Made by a program: the position numbers and the translations under genes. 45,913 nt of DNA. It comes from Clostridia bacterium. Its GTDB lineage: Bacteria; Bacillota; Clostridia; Oscillospirales; JAAYXM01. The notes under the pieces are model-generated. The model worked only from the letters and a program-made list of their open reading frames with translations. It ran no database searches and was not told the DNA's origin. Below are positions 1-7,849 of the stretch, piece after piece (the first letter of the stretch is position 1; each line of letters opens with the position of its first letter). The DNA is taken from contig JAFYQP010000082.1 of assembly GCA_017559855.1 (NCBI GenBank), positions 1-45,913 on the forward strand, in the 5' to 3' direction.

Positions 1-1
1 A

Positions 2-472
2 GATAAATTCGATGATGAGGGACGGTATGTGGATACCGTAATTCTTAAAGATATGGACGTGAGTATGTATCTTATGATGTCGGATAGGAAGTTCTCACCG
101 GAAAAGGTACTTAAGACCGCAGAGATGACCAGTGGATACGTTGAGTTTTCAATGCCTAAATTTAAAATTGAATTTAGTATCGAATTAAACGGTATGTTAA
201 AGGCACTTGGTATAAATCGTGCATTTACAAACGATGCACAGTTTAGTAAAATGTTTGATATGGGCAATATGCGGATAGACAAAACCCTGCACAAAACCTA
301 TATTGACGTGAACGAAGAAGGAACCGAGGCGGCTGCGGTAACCGCAATGGGAATGGCAGGTTCGGCACCTCCGCCTGAACCTGAGAAAATCAAGTTCGAC
401 CGCCCGTTTACTTTCGTTATTAAAGACAACGTAAGTGGTGAAATACTGTTTATGGGCGAATATGCATATTAG
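2..472 (+). CDS. serpin-family serine protease inhibitor, C-terminal part (cut by window edge)
   Basis: The reading frame is open to the left edge; the GTG at 29 is an internal valine, so only the last ~156 residues are present. The fragment has the serpin core strand region (FSIELNGMLKALGI), then the hinge and reactive-centre loop beginning EEGTEAAAVTA, and ends with the family signature FDRPFTFVI followed by a GEILFMGEY strand. Small alanines and threonine at the hinge are what is known for inhibitory serpins, whose loop inserts into sheet A after cleavage. By hinge counting the scissile bond would fall near Ser-Ala in the MAGSAP stretch, suggesting an elastase-like target; that is inference. 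Secretion cannot be judged because the N-terminus is missing. It is followed after 14 bases by the GCAxxG gene. Confidence 0.85.
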   Translation, partial: DKFDDEGRYVDTVILKDMDVSMYLMMSDRKFSPEKVLKTAEMTSGYVEFSMPKFKIEFSIELNGMLKALGINRAFTNDAQFSKMFDMGNMRIDKTLHKTYIDVNEEGTEAAAVTAMGMAGSAPPPEPEKIKFDRPFTFVIKDNVSGEILFMGEYAY

Positions 473-486
473 AAAGGAATAAGGAT

Positions 487-882
487 ATGACAAGATATGA
501 AAAGGCGGTAGAGAAGTATCAGAACGGATACAACTGTGCACAGGCGGTAATTTGTGCGTGTGCCGATATGACCGAGTTTAGTGAAGAACAACTATTTAAA
601 TTGGCAGAGGCTTTTGGCGGCGGAATGGGTGCAACCGGCGGCGTTTGCGGTGCGGTAAGTGCAATGGTTTTTCTTGCAGGACTTAAAGAAAGCGGCGGCC
701 TTGAACTTCTTCCTAATACCAATAAGGCGAAAAGTTGTGCCCTTGCAAGGGAAATGATGACCGAGTTTGAGAATATGAACAAGTCTATAATTTGTTCATC
801 TATTAAAAGTGAGGGCTATCGCTCTTGTGCCGGATGCGTTGAAGATGCGGTGAAAATTATAGAAAAGAAGTTGATGGTATAA
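487..882 (+). CDS. C-GCAxxG-C-C family protein
   Basis: This 131-residue protein has the layout of the C_GCAxxG_C_C family: an early cysteine in YNCAQAV (~residue 18), a glycine-rich GGGMGATGGVCGAV block (~residues 44-57), and late cysteines at CALA, ICSS and SCAGCV. The family is small, often found in anaerobes and thought to be redox- or metal-linked, but no reaction has been assigned. The ATG follows a GGAATAAGGAT ribosome site at good spacing. It lies between the serpin and trmB with short gaps, so it is probably co-transcribed with them, though the three share no obvious pathway. The family call is firm; the function is unknown. Confidence 0.75.
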   Translation: MTRYEKAVEKYQNGYNCAQAVICACADMTEFSEEQLFKLAEAFGGGMGATGGVCGAVSAMVFLAGLKESGGLELLPNTNKAKSCALAREMMTEFENMNKSIICSSIKSEGYRSCAGCVEDAVKIIEKKLMV

Positions 883-885
883 ACT

Positions 886-1524
886 ATGAGAATGAGAAGA
901 AAACCCAATCTTGATAAAAGAATGACCGCCTGCGATGAAATCAGAATTTTAAATCCCGAAGAGTATAAAGGCAGATGGCGAGACGCCCTTGGATTTGACA
1001 GAATTTGCCTTGAAATCGGTTGCGGTAAGGGGAAATTTATAACCGAAACCGCAATGAATGAGCCGAACACACTTTTTATAGCAATCGAGCGTGACTCCAA
1101 CGTTATCGTAATGGCTATGGAAAAGGCTCTGTCTCAGGGTATAAAAAACCTCCGCTTTATGAACGTTGATGCGGGGAAACTTACCGAATATTTTGATGAA
1201 GGTGAACTTAACAGAATTTACCTTAATTTCAGCGATCCATGGCCCAAGTCAAAGCAGGCGAAGCGTCGCCTTACCCATGCAAATTTCCTTACACAGTATG
1301 ATAAGGTGCTTGACGACAAGGGTGAGATTTTCTTTAAAACGGATAACGAAAAATTGTTTGAGTTCTCCCTCAATGAAATGTCAGGCTACGGCCTTGCTTT
1401 GTCAAACATAACCTTCGACTTACATAGTACGGATTACCCCAACGTGGTAACCGAATATGAAGAGCGTTTCTCAAGTCAGGGTATGAGAATTTACAGAGTG
1501 GAAGCAAGAAAAAGGAATGTCTAA
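886..1524 (+). CDS. trmB: tRNA (guanine-N7-)-methyltransferase
   Basis: TrmB uses S-adenosylmethionine to methylate N7 of G46 in the variable loop of tRNAs. The 212 residues match the normal bacterial size. The N-terminus MRMRRKPN resembles the typical MRLRKKPW start, which supports the ATG at 886. The SAM-binding motif EIGCGKGKF lies at residues 43-51, and the family hallmark FSDPWPKSKQAKRR (~115-128) carries the catalytic aspartate. The C-terminal TEYEERF motif, which helps hold the substrate, is also present. Its stop codon lies inside a bidirectional terminator hairpin, separating it from the convergent tmcAL gene. Confidence 0.95.
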   Translation: MRMRRKPNLDKRMTACDEIRILNPEEYKGRWRDALGFDRICLEIGCGKGKFITETAMNEPNTLFIAIERDSNVIVMAMEKALSQGIKNLRFMNVDAGKLTEYFDEGELNRIYLNFSDPWPKSKQAKRRLTHANFLTQYDKVLDDKGEIFFKTDNEKLFEFSLNEMSGYGLALSNITFDLHSTDYPNVVTEYEERFSSQGMRIYRVEARKRNV

Positions 1525-1538
1525 AGACATTCCTTTTT
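1511..1538. terminator. bidirectional terminator between trmB and tmcAL
   Basis: An 11-12 bp perfect inverted repeat (AAAGGAATGTCT / AGACATTCCTTT) has a very short loop and T-runs on the right for plus transcripts and, read in reverse, for minus transcripts. The trmB stop codon is part of the loop. One hairpin serves both convergent genes. Confidence 0.85.
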
Positions 1539-1543
1539 ATCTT

Positions 1544-2677
1544 TTATAAAATAAAGGGCGACCGCTTCCACTCGCTTATCTGCTTATCTTTTGAAAAAAG
1601 AGCATATAAATCAGCGTGGAAAACGCTTTTTTCAAAAGCGGGAATCCCTTTTCCTTGTGTCGGTTTTGTTATGATGGGGAGTGTGGCTTTTTTTCTTGCA
1701 CTTTTAAGGATTTTCTTGCCCGTATCATTCATTGCCAGAACACGAACATAAGCGGGAGCGGTTAAAAGGTCATCCTTTGTGATTCCGAGATAAGCATTTA
1801 ACACAATCCGTCTTACGCGGGAGTGAGCATAACGCTTGGTTTTAACGGATGCATATAAATCTTCCAATGTGTCCGACTCTTTTACCGCGTTAAAAATTCT
1901 GCTTTCAAGCCCTTCCGTAACGTCGGGTGTGTTTTTGAAATCTTCCATACTCAAACGCTTTAAATATGATAAAACGATTTTATCATCGAGTAAAACAGGG
2001 GATGAATCCTTTATAACCTCATAAGATGCCGCAGGGATAAAAGGGGAAACATCAATACCGTTTAAAATCTGTTCTCTTATAAAAGATGCAGAGGCGAATC
2101 CGCCGCAAGGTAAGGTTTCGTCGTGATCCACACCTTGCCGTTTTATGGCGAGGGCATTCATGTCATCGGGTAAAAAACGCAGGTATTCAACCGCAAGGAG
2201 ATTGTTGGGCTTTGCTATAATATCCGCACCTTCGGGCAGGAATTCGCGAATAGCCTCCTCACGTGCCGTGGCAAAGGAAACTCCGCTTTTTAAACGTTTA
2301 GAAATGTTGTCATAAACCGAGGTGTCGTTTAAAATGGTTGCAATCTTTTGTAAAAGGGCGATATCGGTATCCTCTGCACCAAAGGAGAGTGTGTTAACAA
2401 CGCCGAGCGCGGAAAGTATCTCAATACCGCCTTTTGCAAAACGCTCGGCGGATGCACAAGAGTAGGGTGTGGGCAGTTCAACCACAAGGTCGGCACCGGA
2501 CAGAACAGCAGCCGCGGCACGGAGATGCTTTGACACAAGTGATGCCTCGCCACGTTGGACAAAATCGCCGCTCATAACGCAAACCACGCCGTCATAAATC
2601 TTTTTTGTTTCCGCAATGTGGTATGCGTGACCGTTGTGGAATGGGTTGTATTCGCAAATAATTCCGGCAATTTTCAA
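1544..2677 (-). CDS. tmcAL: tRNA(Met) cytidine acetate ligase TmcAL (YlbM family)
   Basis: TmcAL activates acetate with ATP and acetylates the wobble cytidine (C34) of elongator tRNA-Met. The nucleotidyltransferase motif GIICEYNPFHNGH is at residues 4-16, and the FGAED motif follows later. The start is set by GGGAGGT followed at normal spacing by TTG (2675-2677), giving 377 residues. An in-frame upstream extension would put the ribosome site inside the gene and adds residues unlike the family. It is transcribed away from ackA, and both enzymes handle acetate, a pairing I recall as common in clostridia. Confidence in the family is high; the tRNA substrate is inferred from the family. Confidence 0.92.
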   Translation of the reverse strand: MKIAGIICEYNPFHNGHAYHIAETKKIYDGVVCVMSGDFVQRGEASLVSKHLRAAAAVLSGADLVVELPTPYSCASAERFAKGGIEILSALGVVNTLSFGAEDTDIALLQKIATILNDTSVYDNISKRLKSGVSFATAREEAIREFLPEGADIIAKPNNLLAVEYLRFLPDDMNALAIKRQGVDHDETLPCGGFASASFIREQILNGIDVSPFIPAASYEVIKDSSPVLLDDKIVLSYLKRLSMEDFKNTPDVTEGLESRIFNAVKESDTLEDLYASVKTKRYAHSRVRRIVLNAYLGITKDDLLTAPAYVRVLAMNDTGKKILKSARKKATLPIITKPTQGKGIPAFEKSVFHADLYALFSKDKQISEWKRSPFIL

Positions 2678-2763
2678 GTGATATACCTCCCTTGGCAAAA
2701 TATATAAAGAATGGTAAAAAAGCACCTTGCATTTTTGTTAATTGCCAAAAAATATAAAAACCC

Positions 2764-2792
2764 TTGCAAAATGTCTTTTTTTAGGTTAAAAT
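2764..2792 (+). promoter_or_regulatory. SigA-type promoter of ackA
   Basis: TTGCAA (2764-2769) and TAAAAT (2787-2792) are separated by exactly 17 bases, about 75 bases upstream of the ackA start. The surrounding DNA is AT-rich. The match is seen in the sequence; use in vivo is inferred. Confidence 0.65.
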
Positions 2793-2868
2793 ACTTTTAT
2801 TATTGTATACATAATTTCGCCCGATTACAAGAGGCGATGCAACAAATTTTATTTGGAGGATGAATCAG

Positions 2869-4065
2869 ATGAAAATTCTTGTTATTAACGCAGGTAGTTC
2901 ATCACTTAAGTTCCAGCTTATCAATATGGACGACGGTGATGTTCTTGCAAAAGGTTTATGTGAGCGTATCGGTATCGACGGCCGCTTAAAGTATACCAAG
3001 AAGGGTTGCGAGCAGATCGTTGTTGATATTCCCATGCCCACTCACGGCGAGGCTTGTCGTGCTACCACCGATTACCTCGTATCTGCAGAGCATGGTGTTG
3101 TCTCCAGCATGGATGAAATTTCCGCAGTAGGTCATCGTATCGTGCACGGCGGTGAGAAACTTACCAAGGCTCTCCTTGTTACCGATGAGGTTAAGGCAGA
3201 ACTTGAGAAGGTTATTCCTCTTGCACCTCTCCACAACCCGGCACACTTAATCGGTATCAATGCGTGCCAGGAGGTTATGCCCAACATTCCTCACGTTGTT
3301 GTGTTTGATACCGCTTTCCATCAGACAATGCCCGAGAAGGCATATCTCTATGCACTTCCCTATAAGTACTACACCGATTACGCTATCCGTCGTTACGGTT
3401 TCCACGGTACTTCACATCGTTACGTTTCAGCTCGTGCAGCTGAAATGCTCGGCAAGCCGATTGAAGAGTTAAAGATCATCACATGCCACTTAGGTAACGG
3501 TTCTTCCATCTCCGCTGTACAGGGCGGCAAGGTAATCGATACCTCTATGGGATTTACTCCTCTTGCAGGTCTTCCCATGGGTAGCCGTACCGGTGATATG
3601 GACCCGGCTGTTCTTCCTTTCATTATTGAGAAAGAAGGCTTAAATGCTACTGAACTTAACGACTTAATGAACAAGCAGTCCGGCGTTTTAGGTATCTCCG
3701 GCGTTTCCTCTGACTTCCGTGATCTTGAGGTTGAGGCAAAGAAGGGCCACCACTTAAGCCAGGTAGCTCTTGATATGTTTGAGTATTCCGTTCTCAAGTT
3801 TATTGGCGCATATGCAGCTGCAATGAACGGCGTTGATGCTATCGTATTTACCGCAGGTGTAGGTGAGAACAACATCGGTCTTCGTGAGCGTGTAATCGGT
3901 GGTCTCTCATACCTCGGTGCTGCAATTGATCCGGTTAAGAACGACGTTCGTGGCGTAGAGCGTGATGTTTCTGCAGACGGTGCAAAGGTTCGCACTCTTA
4001 TCGTACCCACCAACGAGGAACTTGTTATTGCTCAGGATACAATGAAGATCGCACAGTCCTTATAA
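2869..4065 (+). CDS. ackA: acetate kinase
   Basis: Acetate kinase interconverts acetyl phosphate plus ADP with acetate plus ATP, the energy-yielding step of acetate fermentation. The 398-residue chain has the normal length. It carries the phosphate-binding N-terminus NAGSSSLKF, FDTAFHQTMP with the catalytic aspartate, GFHGTSHRYV, the GNGSS and GFTPLAGLPMGSRTGDMDP blocks, and FTAGVGENN near the C-terminus, typical of the ASKHA fold. The ATG at 2869 is chosen because GGAGG (2855-2859) is 9 bases upstream; the earlier in-frame ATG at 2860 touches the ribosome site. Codon use favours GGT/CGT/AAG, suggesting high expression. No pta gene follows; an unknown membrane protein does. Confidence 0.97.
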   Translation: MKILVINAGSSSLKFQLINMDDGDVLAKGLCERIGIDGRLKYTKKGCEQIVVDIPMPTHGEACRATTDYLVSAEHGVVSSMDEISAVGHRIVHGGEKLTKALLVTDEVKAELEKVIPLAPLHNPAHLIGINACQEVMPNIPHVVVFDTAFHQTMPEKAYLYALPYKYYTDYAIRRYGFHGTSHRYVSARAAEMLGKPIEELKIITCHLGNGSSISAVQGGKVIDTSMGFTPLAGLPMGSRTGDMDPAVLPFIIEKEGLNATELNDLMNKQSGVLGISGVSSDFRDLEVEAKKGHHLSQVALDMFEYSVLKFIGAYAAAMNGVDAIVFTAGVGENNIGLRERVIGGLSYLGAAIDPVKNDVRGVERDVSADGAKVRTLIVPTNEELVIAQDTMKIAQSL

Positions 4066-4089
4066 TTAAAAGAAGGGTAGGAAAAGTAT

Positions 4090-4515
4090 ATGGTTGGTTT
4101 TCCTCGCAGATTGTTAGAAAGTTTCCTTTTGCCGGTTTTACTCTCTGCACTTTGTATGCTCGGTCGTAAGGCATCTATTATTCCCAGTGCGACCATTGCG
4201 GCAGGTGCGTGTATTCTTGCAATACTTGTGTTTAATTATCTCAATATGACAGATTACCTTTTTGAGGTACGACGTGAGGACATTTTCTATAAAACCAATT
4301 TCGCCGTGTTCGGAGTAGGTTTTGCATTCTCCATGATACTCACCGTGATTGACGTTATCGTTGATTTAGGTGTGGCTTATTCTTTCCTCTGTCTGCCTTA
4401 TGAGGTTCTTGCGAACTTAGGTGTTCCGAAGATTTTCTCGGCACTTATTATAAATGCACTTTTTGCCCTTGAAGTTCTCCTTATGCCTTATATCGCAATG
4501 AAAAAGAGAAGATAA
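4090..4515 (+). CDS. hypothetical integral membrane protein
   Basis: This 141-residue protein was not recognised. Hydrophobicity suggests about four membrane segments (roughly residues 8-24, 32-50, 68-93 and 115-135), with a basic KKRR tail on the presumed cytoplasmic side. It lies 24 bases after ackA and ends at a strong terminator, so it is probably co-transcribed with ackA; a link to acetate or anion movement is only a guess. The start ATG is preceded by a GGGTAGG-like ribosome site. Nothing suggests a broken gene. Confidence 0.6.
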   Translation: MVGFPRRLLESFLLPVLLSALCMLGRKASIIPSATIAAGACILAILVFNYLNMTDYLFEVRREDIFYKTNFAVFGVGFAFSMILTVIDVIVDLGVAYSFLCLPYEVLANLGVPKIFSALIINALFALEVLLMPYIAMKKRR

Positions 4516-4519
4516 CTTG

Positions 4520-4558
4520 ATGTGGTTTATCCTTTGTGATAAACCACATTATTTTTTT
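4520..4558 (+). terminator. intrinsic terminator of the ackA unit
   Basis: A 12-bp perfect stem (ATGTGGTTTATC / GATAAACCACAT) with a 6-base loop is followed by TATTTTTTT. It separates ackA and the membrane protein from spoIVA. Confidence 0.9.
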
Positions 4559-4619
4559 GTCATAAAAATTTCCCCCTTGCAATATAAATATACAAAACGG
4601 TCCGCAAGGAGGAATATAA

Positions 4620-6098
4620 GTGGAAAGTCGCACAATATACGAGGACATTGCATTAAGAACATCGGGCGAAATCTATATCGGGGTAGTTGGCCCCGTGCGT
4701 ACGGGAAAATCAACCTTTATCAAGCGTTTTATGGAATCTCTGGTACTGCCCAATATCGATAACGAGTACCGCACCGTAAGAGCGAGAGATGAACTTCCGC
4801 AGAGTTCATCGGGCAGAACAATAATGACTGCAGAACCAAAGTTTGTACCTGAAGAAGCGGTGGGAATTACACTTTGCGATAAGGCGGAATTTAAGGTGCG
4901 GCTTATCGACTGTGTCGGTTATATGATACCTGCGGCACTTGGCGTTAATGAAGAGGGTGAGCCGAGAATGGTCTCAACCCCGTGGAGTGACCGTCAAATG
5001 CCAATGACCGAGGCGGCGGAAATCGGCACGAAGAAGGTAATTGCGGAGCATTCCACCATCGGGCTTGTAGTAACAACCGACGGAAGTGTTACCGACATCC
5101 CGCGTGAGGAGTATGTAAATGCGGAAGAACGGGTGATTGGTGAACTCAAAGCGATCGATAAGCCGTTTATTATTCTGTTAAACTCTGCACATCCCAAAGA
5201 TGCCGAGACCGAGAAATTACGTGCAGACCTTGCAGAAAAATACGGCGTAACTTGTATTGCGGTTAACTGTCTTACCTTGGATGAGCCGGAGATAAACGAA
5301 ATTTTGCAAAAAGTTTTGTTTGAATTTCCGGTAAGCGAAATGCGTGTAAATATTCCGGGATGGGTACTTGAATTACCAAGTGACCACGGCATAAAAGCCG
5401 AACTTTACAACGTGATTTTTGAAAGTGCCAAGCAGGGTAGAAAAATACGTGATGCAGAACTTTGCGTAAGAAATCTTGCTGACTGTGATACAATCTCCAA
5501 CGCAAGTGTGCGGAATATCGACCTCGGAAGCGGGATGATAAGTCTTGATGTGCACCTGCCGCGTGAACTCTTTTATTCAACATTGTCAAAGCAAAGCGGA
5601 TTTGATATCAAAAGCGATGGGGATCTCTTGCCGCTGCTTACAAAACTCAAAGGCGTCAATGAGGAATATAAGAGGGTAGAGGAAGCACTGAACTCCGCAC
5701 GGGATACGGGTTACGGTATCGTTATGCCAAATAGTGAAGAGATGAAATTAGAGGAGCCGGAAATAGTAAAACACGGAAGTTCATATGGTGTAAAACTCCG
5801 TGCAAGTGCACCGTCTATACATATGCTCCGTGCCGACATCACAACGGAAGTTTCACCCATTGTAGGAAGTGAAAAACAATCGGAGGAACTTGTGACAAAC
5901 CTGCTTTCCGAGTTTGAGAGTGATCCGCTCCGTATTTGGGACACAAATATTTTTGGAAAGTCCCTTTATGAATTGGTAAATGACGGATTACACAACAAAC
6001 TTGTGCGTATGCCTGAGGATGCAAGAGAAAGGCTCTCAGAGACCATTGAACGCATTATAAATGAATCCTGCACAGGGCTTATATGTATTATAATTTAA
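4620..6098 (+). CDS. spoIVA: stage IV sporulation protein A (spore coat morphogenetic ATPase)
   Basis: SpoIVA polymerises with ATP hydrolysis on the outer forespore membrane to form the base on which the coat is built; it acts in the mother cell. The 492 residues equal the usual length. The Walker A motif GPVRTGKS is at residues 24-31, and the highly conserved block PQSSSGRTIMTAEPKFVPEEA follows at ~60-80. The C-terminus ends GLICIII, typical of the family's short hydrophobic tail. The start is GTG at 4620 behind AAGGAGG. It is isolated between two terminators, as expected for a developmentally controlled gene, but I do not see a convincing SigE -35/-10 pair upstream, only an ATATACAAA element near 4588. 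Confidence 0.96.
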   Translation: MESRTIYEDIALRTSGEIYIGVVGPVRTGKSTFIKRFMESLVLPNIDNEYRTVRARDELPQSSSGRTIMTAEPKFVPEEAVGITLCDKAEFKVRLIDCVGYMIPAALGVNEEGEPRMVSTPWSDRQMPMTEAAEIGTKKVIAEHSTIGLVVTTDGSVTDIPREEYVNAEERVIGELKAIDKPFIILLNSAHPKDAETEKLRADLAEKYGVTCIAVNCLTLDEPEINEILQKVLFEFPVSEMRVNIPGWVLELPSDHGIKAELYNVIFESAKQGRKIRDAELCVRNLADCDTISNASVRNIDLGSGMISLDVHLPRELFYSTLSKQSGFDIKSDGDLLPLLTKLKGVNEEYKRVEEALNSARDTGYGIVMPNSEEMKLEEPEIVKHGSSYGVKLRASAPSIHMLRADITTEVSPIVGSEKQSEELVTNLLSEFESDPLRIWDTNIFGKSLYELVNDGLHNKLVRMPEDARERLSETIERIINESCTGLICIII

Positions 6099-6104
6099 CA
6101 TATG

Positions 6105-6147
6105 TGACGAGGGTTTTGGTACGTGCCGAACCCTCGTCAATTTTTTG
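6105..6147 (+). terminator. intrinsic terminator after spoIVA
   Basis: An 11-bp stem (TGACGAGGGTT / AACCCTCGTCA) encloses a 13-base loop that can itself pair partly; TTTTTT follows. Confidence 0.85.
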
Positions 6148-6167
6148 TAAATTTTATATATTAGAGA

Positions 6168-6196
6168 TTGACTTTGAAAATTAAATATAGTATAAT
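6168..6196 (+). promoter_or_regulatory. SigA-type promoter of the polysaccharide control module
   Basis: TTGACT (6168-6173), a 17-base spacer and a perfect TATAAT (6191-6196) precede the Wzz-like gene. The TTG that could be taken as an upstream start of that gene is this -35 element, which argues for the later ATG start. Confidence 0.8.
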
Positions 6197-6230
6197 TCCA
6201 TTATACATATTTTTAGATTGGGGAATAGTA

Positions 6231-6914
6231 ATGGAACTGGATTTTAAAGACCTATTGTTGATGTTATGGCAAAAAATATATTGGGTAATTACCGCTGCCG
6301 TCCTTGGTGGTGCAGTTGCTTTCTTGGTATCATATTTTATGATGACACCGATTTATTCCGCAACCGCATCCCTCTATGTATATAACGGTGAGAAAATTTC
6401 CGACCGTGTATCGCAGAGTGACCTTGTGGCGTCCCAGCAACTTGTTGAAACTTACATAGTTATTTTAAAGAGTGACTCTGTACTTGAAGAGGTTTCACGC
6501 CGTACAGGTGATGAGTTTACCGCTGAGGAAATCCGCGATATGCTCTCTGCAAGTTCAACCAACGGTACAGAAGCATTTACAATTACCGTAAGAAATAAAA
6601 ATCCTGAGACCGCACAACGTCTCGTTAATACAGTTATTGAGGTTCTCCCCGGAGAAATTATCCGTGTCGTAAAGGCAGGTGCGGTTGAGATTATCGACCG
6701 TGCAAAGGTTCCGGAAGATCCCTCTAGCCCGAATATCCCGCTTAATACTGCGGTTGGTATTCTTCTCAGTTTCGTTCTCTGTGTCGCAATTATCATTGCT
6801 CGTTCCATGTTCGATACCACGGTTCACAGTGAGGACGACCTTAGCGAGTTTAATATTCCGATTCTTGGTGTAATCCCTGCTCTTGATATGGAAACACCGG
6901 ATAATTACAGTTAG
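6231..6914 (+). CDS. Wzz/CapA-type chain-length regulator and tyrosine-kinase adaptor
   Basis: Proteins of this type span the membrane twice and both set polysaccharide chain length and activate the partner tyrosine kinase. This 227-residue chain has a first membrane segment at ~16-37, an extracytoplasmic region with the usual YSATASLYVY start and DLVASQQLVETYIVILKS helix, and a proline-containing second membrane entry (PEDPSSPNIPLNTAVGILL) before a short cytoplasmic tail, which in Firmicutes contacts CapB/CpsD. The ATG at 6231 follows GGGGA; the longer frame would start inside the promoter. The kinase follows 18 bases later and then the phosphatase, the standard CpsC-CpsD-CpsB set in a different order. 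Confidence 0.88.
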   Translation: MELDFKDLLLMLWQKIYWVITAAVLGGAVAFLVSYFMMTPIYSATASLYVYNGEKISDRVSQSDLVASQQLVETYIVILKSDSVLEEVSRRTGDEFTAEEIRDMLSASSTNGTEAFTITVRNKNPETAQRLVNTVIEVLPGEIIRVVKAGAVEIIDRAKVPEDPSSPNIPLNTAVGILLSFVLCVAIIIARSMFDTTVHSEDDLSEFNIPILGVIPALDMETPDNYS

Positions 6915-6932
6915 AGAAGGGAATAGGAAATA

Positions 6933-7832
6933 ATGAGCAATAATGAAACCAAACAGTCATTAAAATCTGCGGCGAAAAACGCAAAAGAGCAGAAAATAGT
7001 TAATGCCAGAATTGAAAATATCAAACTTGACAGAAAGAATATGCTTACAAAGAAGTCATCATTCACTGTTAAGGAAGCGTATAACTCCGCACGTACAAAT
7101 CTTCTGTTCTTAAAGAAAGATAAGGGTTGTCAGCGTCTCGCATTTACAAGTTGTTACCCTAGTGAAGGTAAGACAATCAACTGCGTTAATATGGCAATCT
7201 CCCTTTCACAGAACAACAAGAAAGTTCTTCTTGTCGACTGCGATATGCGTCGCCCCCGTATCCGTCATATGTTTGACGTACCGGCATCCCCCGGCCTTTC
7301 CGAGCATCTTGCAGGTATCGAGGAGACTCCGATGATCAGAGAAGCGAAGGATTATCCTAATTTATCACTCCTTACCGCAGGTAAACGTCCTCCGAATCCG
7401 GCAGAACTTTTATCCTCTGATGCAATGATTGAAATGCTTGATAAACTCTCAAGTGAGTATGATTATATCCTTTTGGATACACCGCCTGTTAACGTAGTTA
7501 CCGACGCCGCAGTATTAAAACGTGCGGTACACGGATACCTGATGGTTGTTCGTGCAGGTATGACACAACACGATGAAGTAACCGCGGCACTTGCAAAACT
7601 CGAACAGTTGGAAGCAAACGTTCTCGGCTTCATCTTAAACGATGCGTTTACACAGGGTGGCTCACGTTATGGTCGTTACGGTCGTTACAGCCGCTATGCA
7701 AGATACCGCAAGTACAGCAATTACAGCGAGACGGGTGACGGCAAGTACGGTTACCGTTACGGCGGTTATCGTTACGGTTACGGTTACGGCACCGGTTATG
7801 GTTACGGTGGCGGCTACGGCGAGTATAAATAG
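6933..7832 (+). CDS. CpsD/CapB-type bacterial tyrosine kinase with long Tyr-rich tail
   Basis: BY-kinases autophosphorylate a C-terminal tyrosine cluster and control polysaccharide assembly with the adjacent Wzz-like adaptor. In this 299-residue chain the Walker A motif CYPSEGKT lies at residues 74-81, Walker A' VLLVDCDMRRP at 98-108 and Walker B YILLDTPP at 178-185. From ~residue 243 the protein becomes a low-complexity RYGRY/GYRYGGY tail with 18 tyrosines in the last ~56 residues, far more than the three to seven I would expect. The coding DNA of the tail is made of near-repeats (GGTCGTTACGG, TACGGTTACGG), suggesting growth by slippage. A GGGAATAGGA ribosome site precedes the ATG. Confidence 0.9.
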   Translation: MSNNETKQSLKSAAKNAKEQKIVNARIENIKLDRKNMLTKKSSFTVKEAYNSARTNLLFLKKDKGCQRLAFTSCYPSEGKTINCVNMAISLSQNNKKVLLVDCDMRRPRIRHMFDVPASPGLSEHLAGIEETPMIREAKDYPNLSLLTAGKRPPNPAELLSSDAMIEMLDKLSSEYDYILLDTPPVNVVTDAAVLKRAVHGYLMVVRAGMTQHDEVTAALAKLEQLEANVLGFILNDAFTQGGSRYGRYGRYSRYARYRKYSNYSETGDGKYGYRYGGYRYGYGYGTGYGYGGGYGEYK

Positions 7833-7849
7833 AGCCGGGGTGAGGCTTA

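Noticed and set aside
2678-2760. Minus-strand promoter for tmcAL
   Set aside because: AT-rich DNA offers several weak hexamers but no pair with good spacing; an inverted TTGGCAA/TTGCCAA is 43 bases apart and not informative.
4560-4597. SigE promoter of spoIVA
   Set aside because: An ATATACAAA element is present, but no -35 at the right distance matches the SigE pattern well enough to call it.
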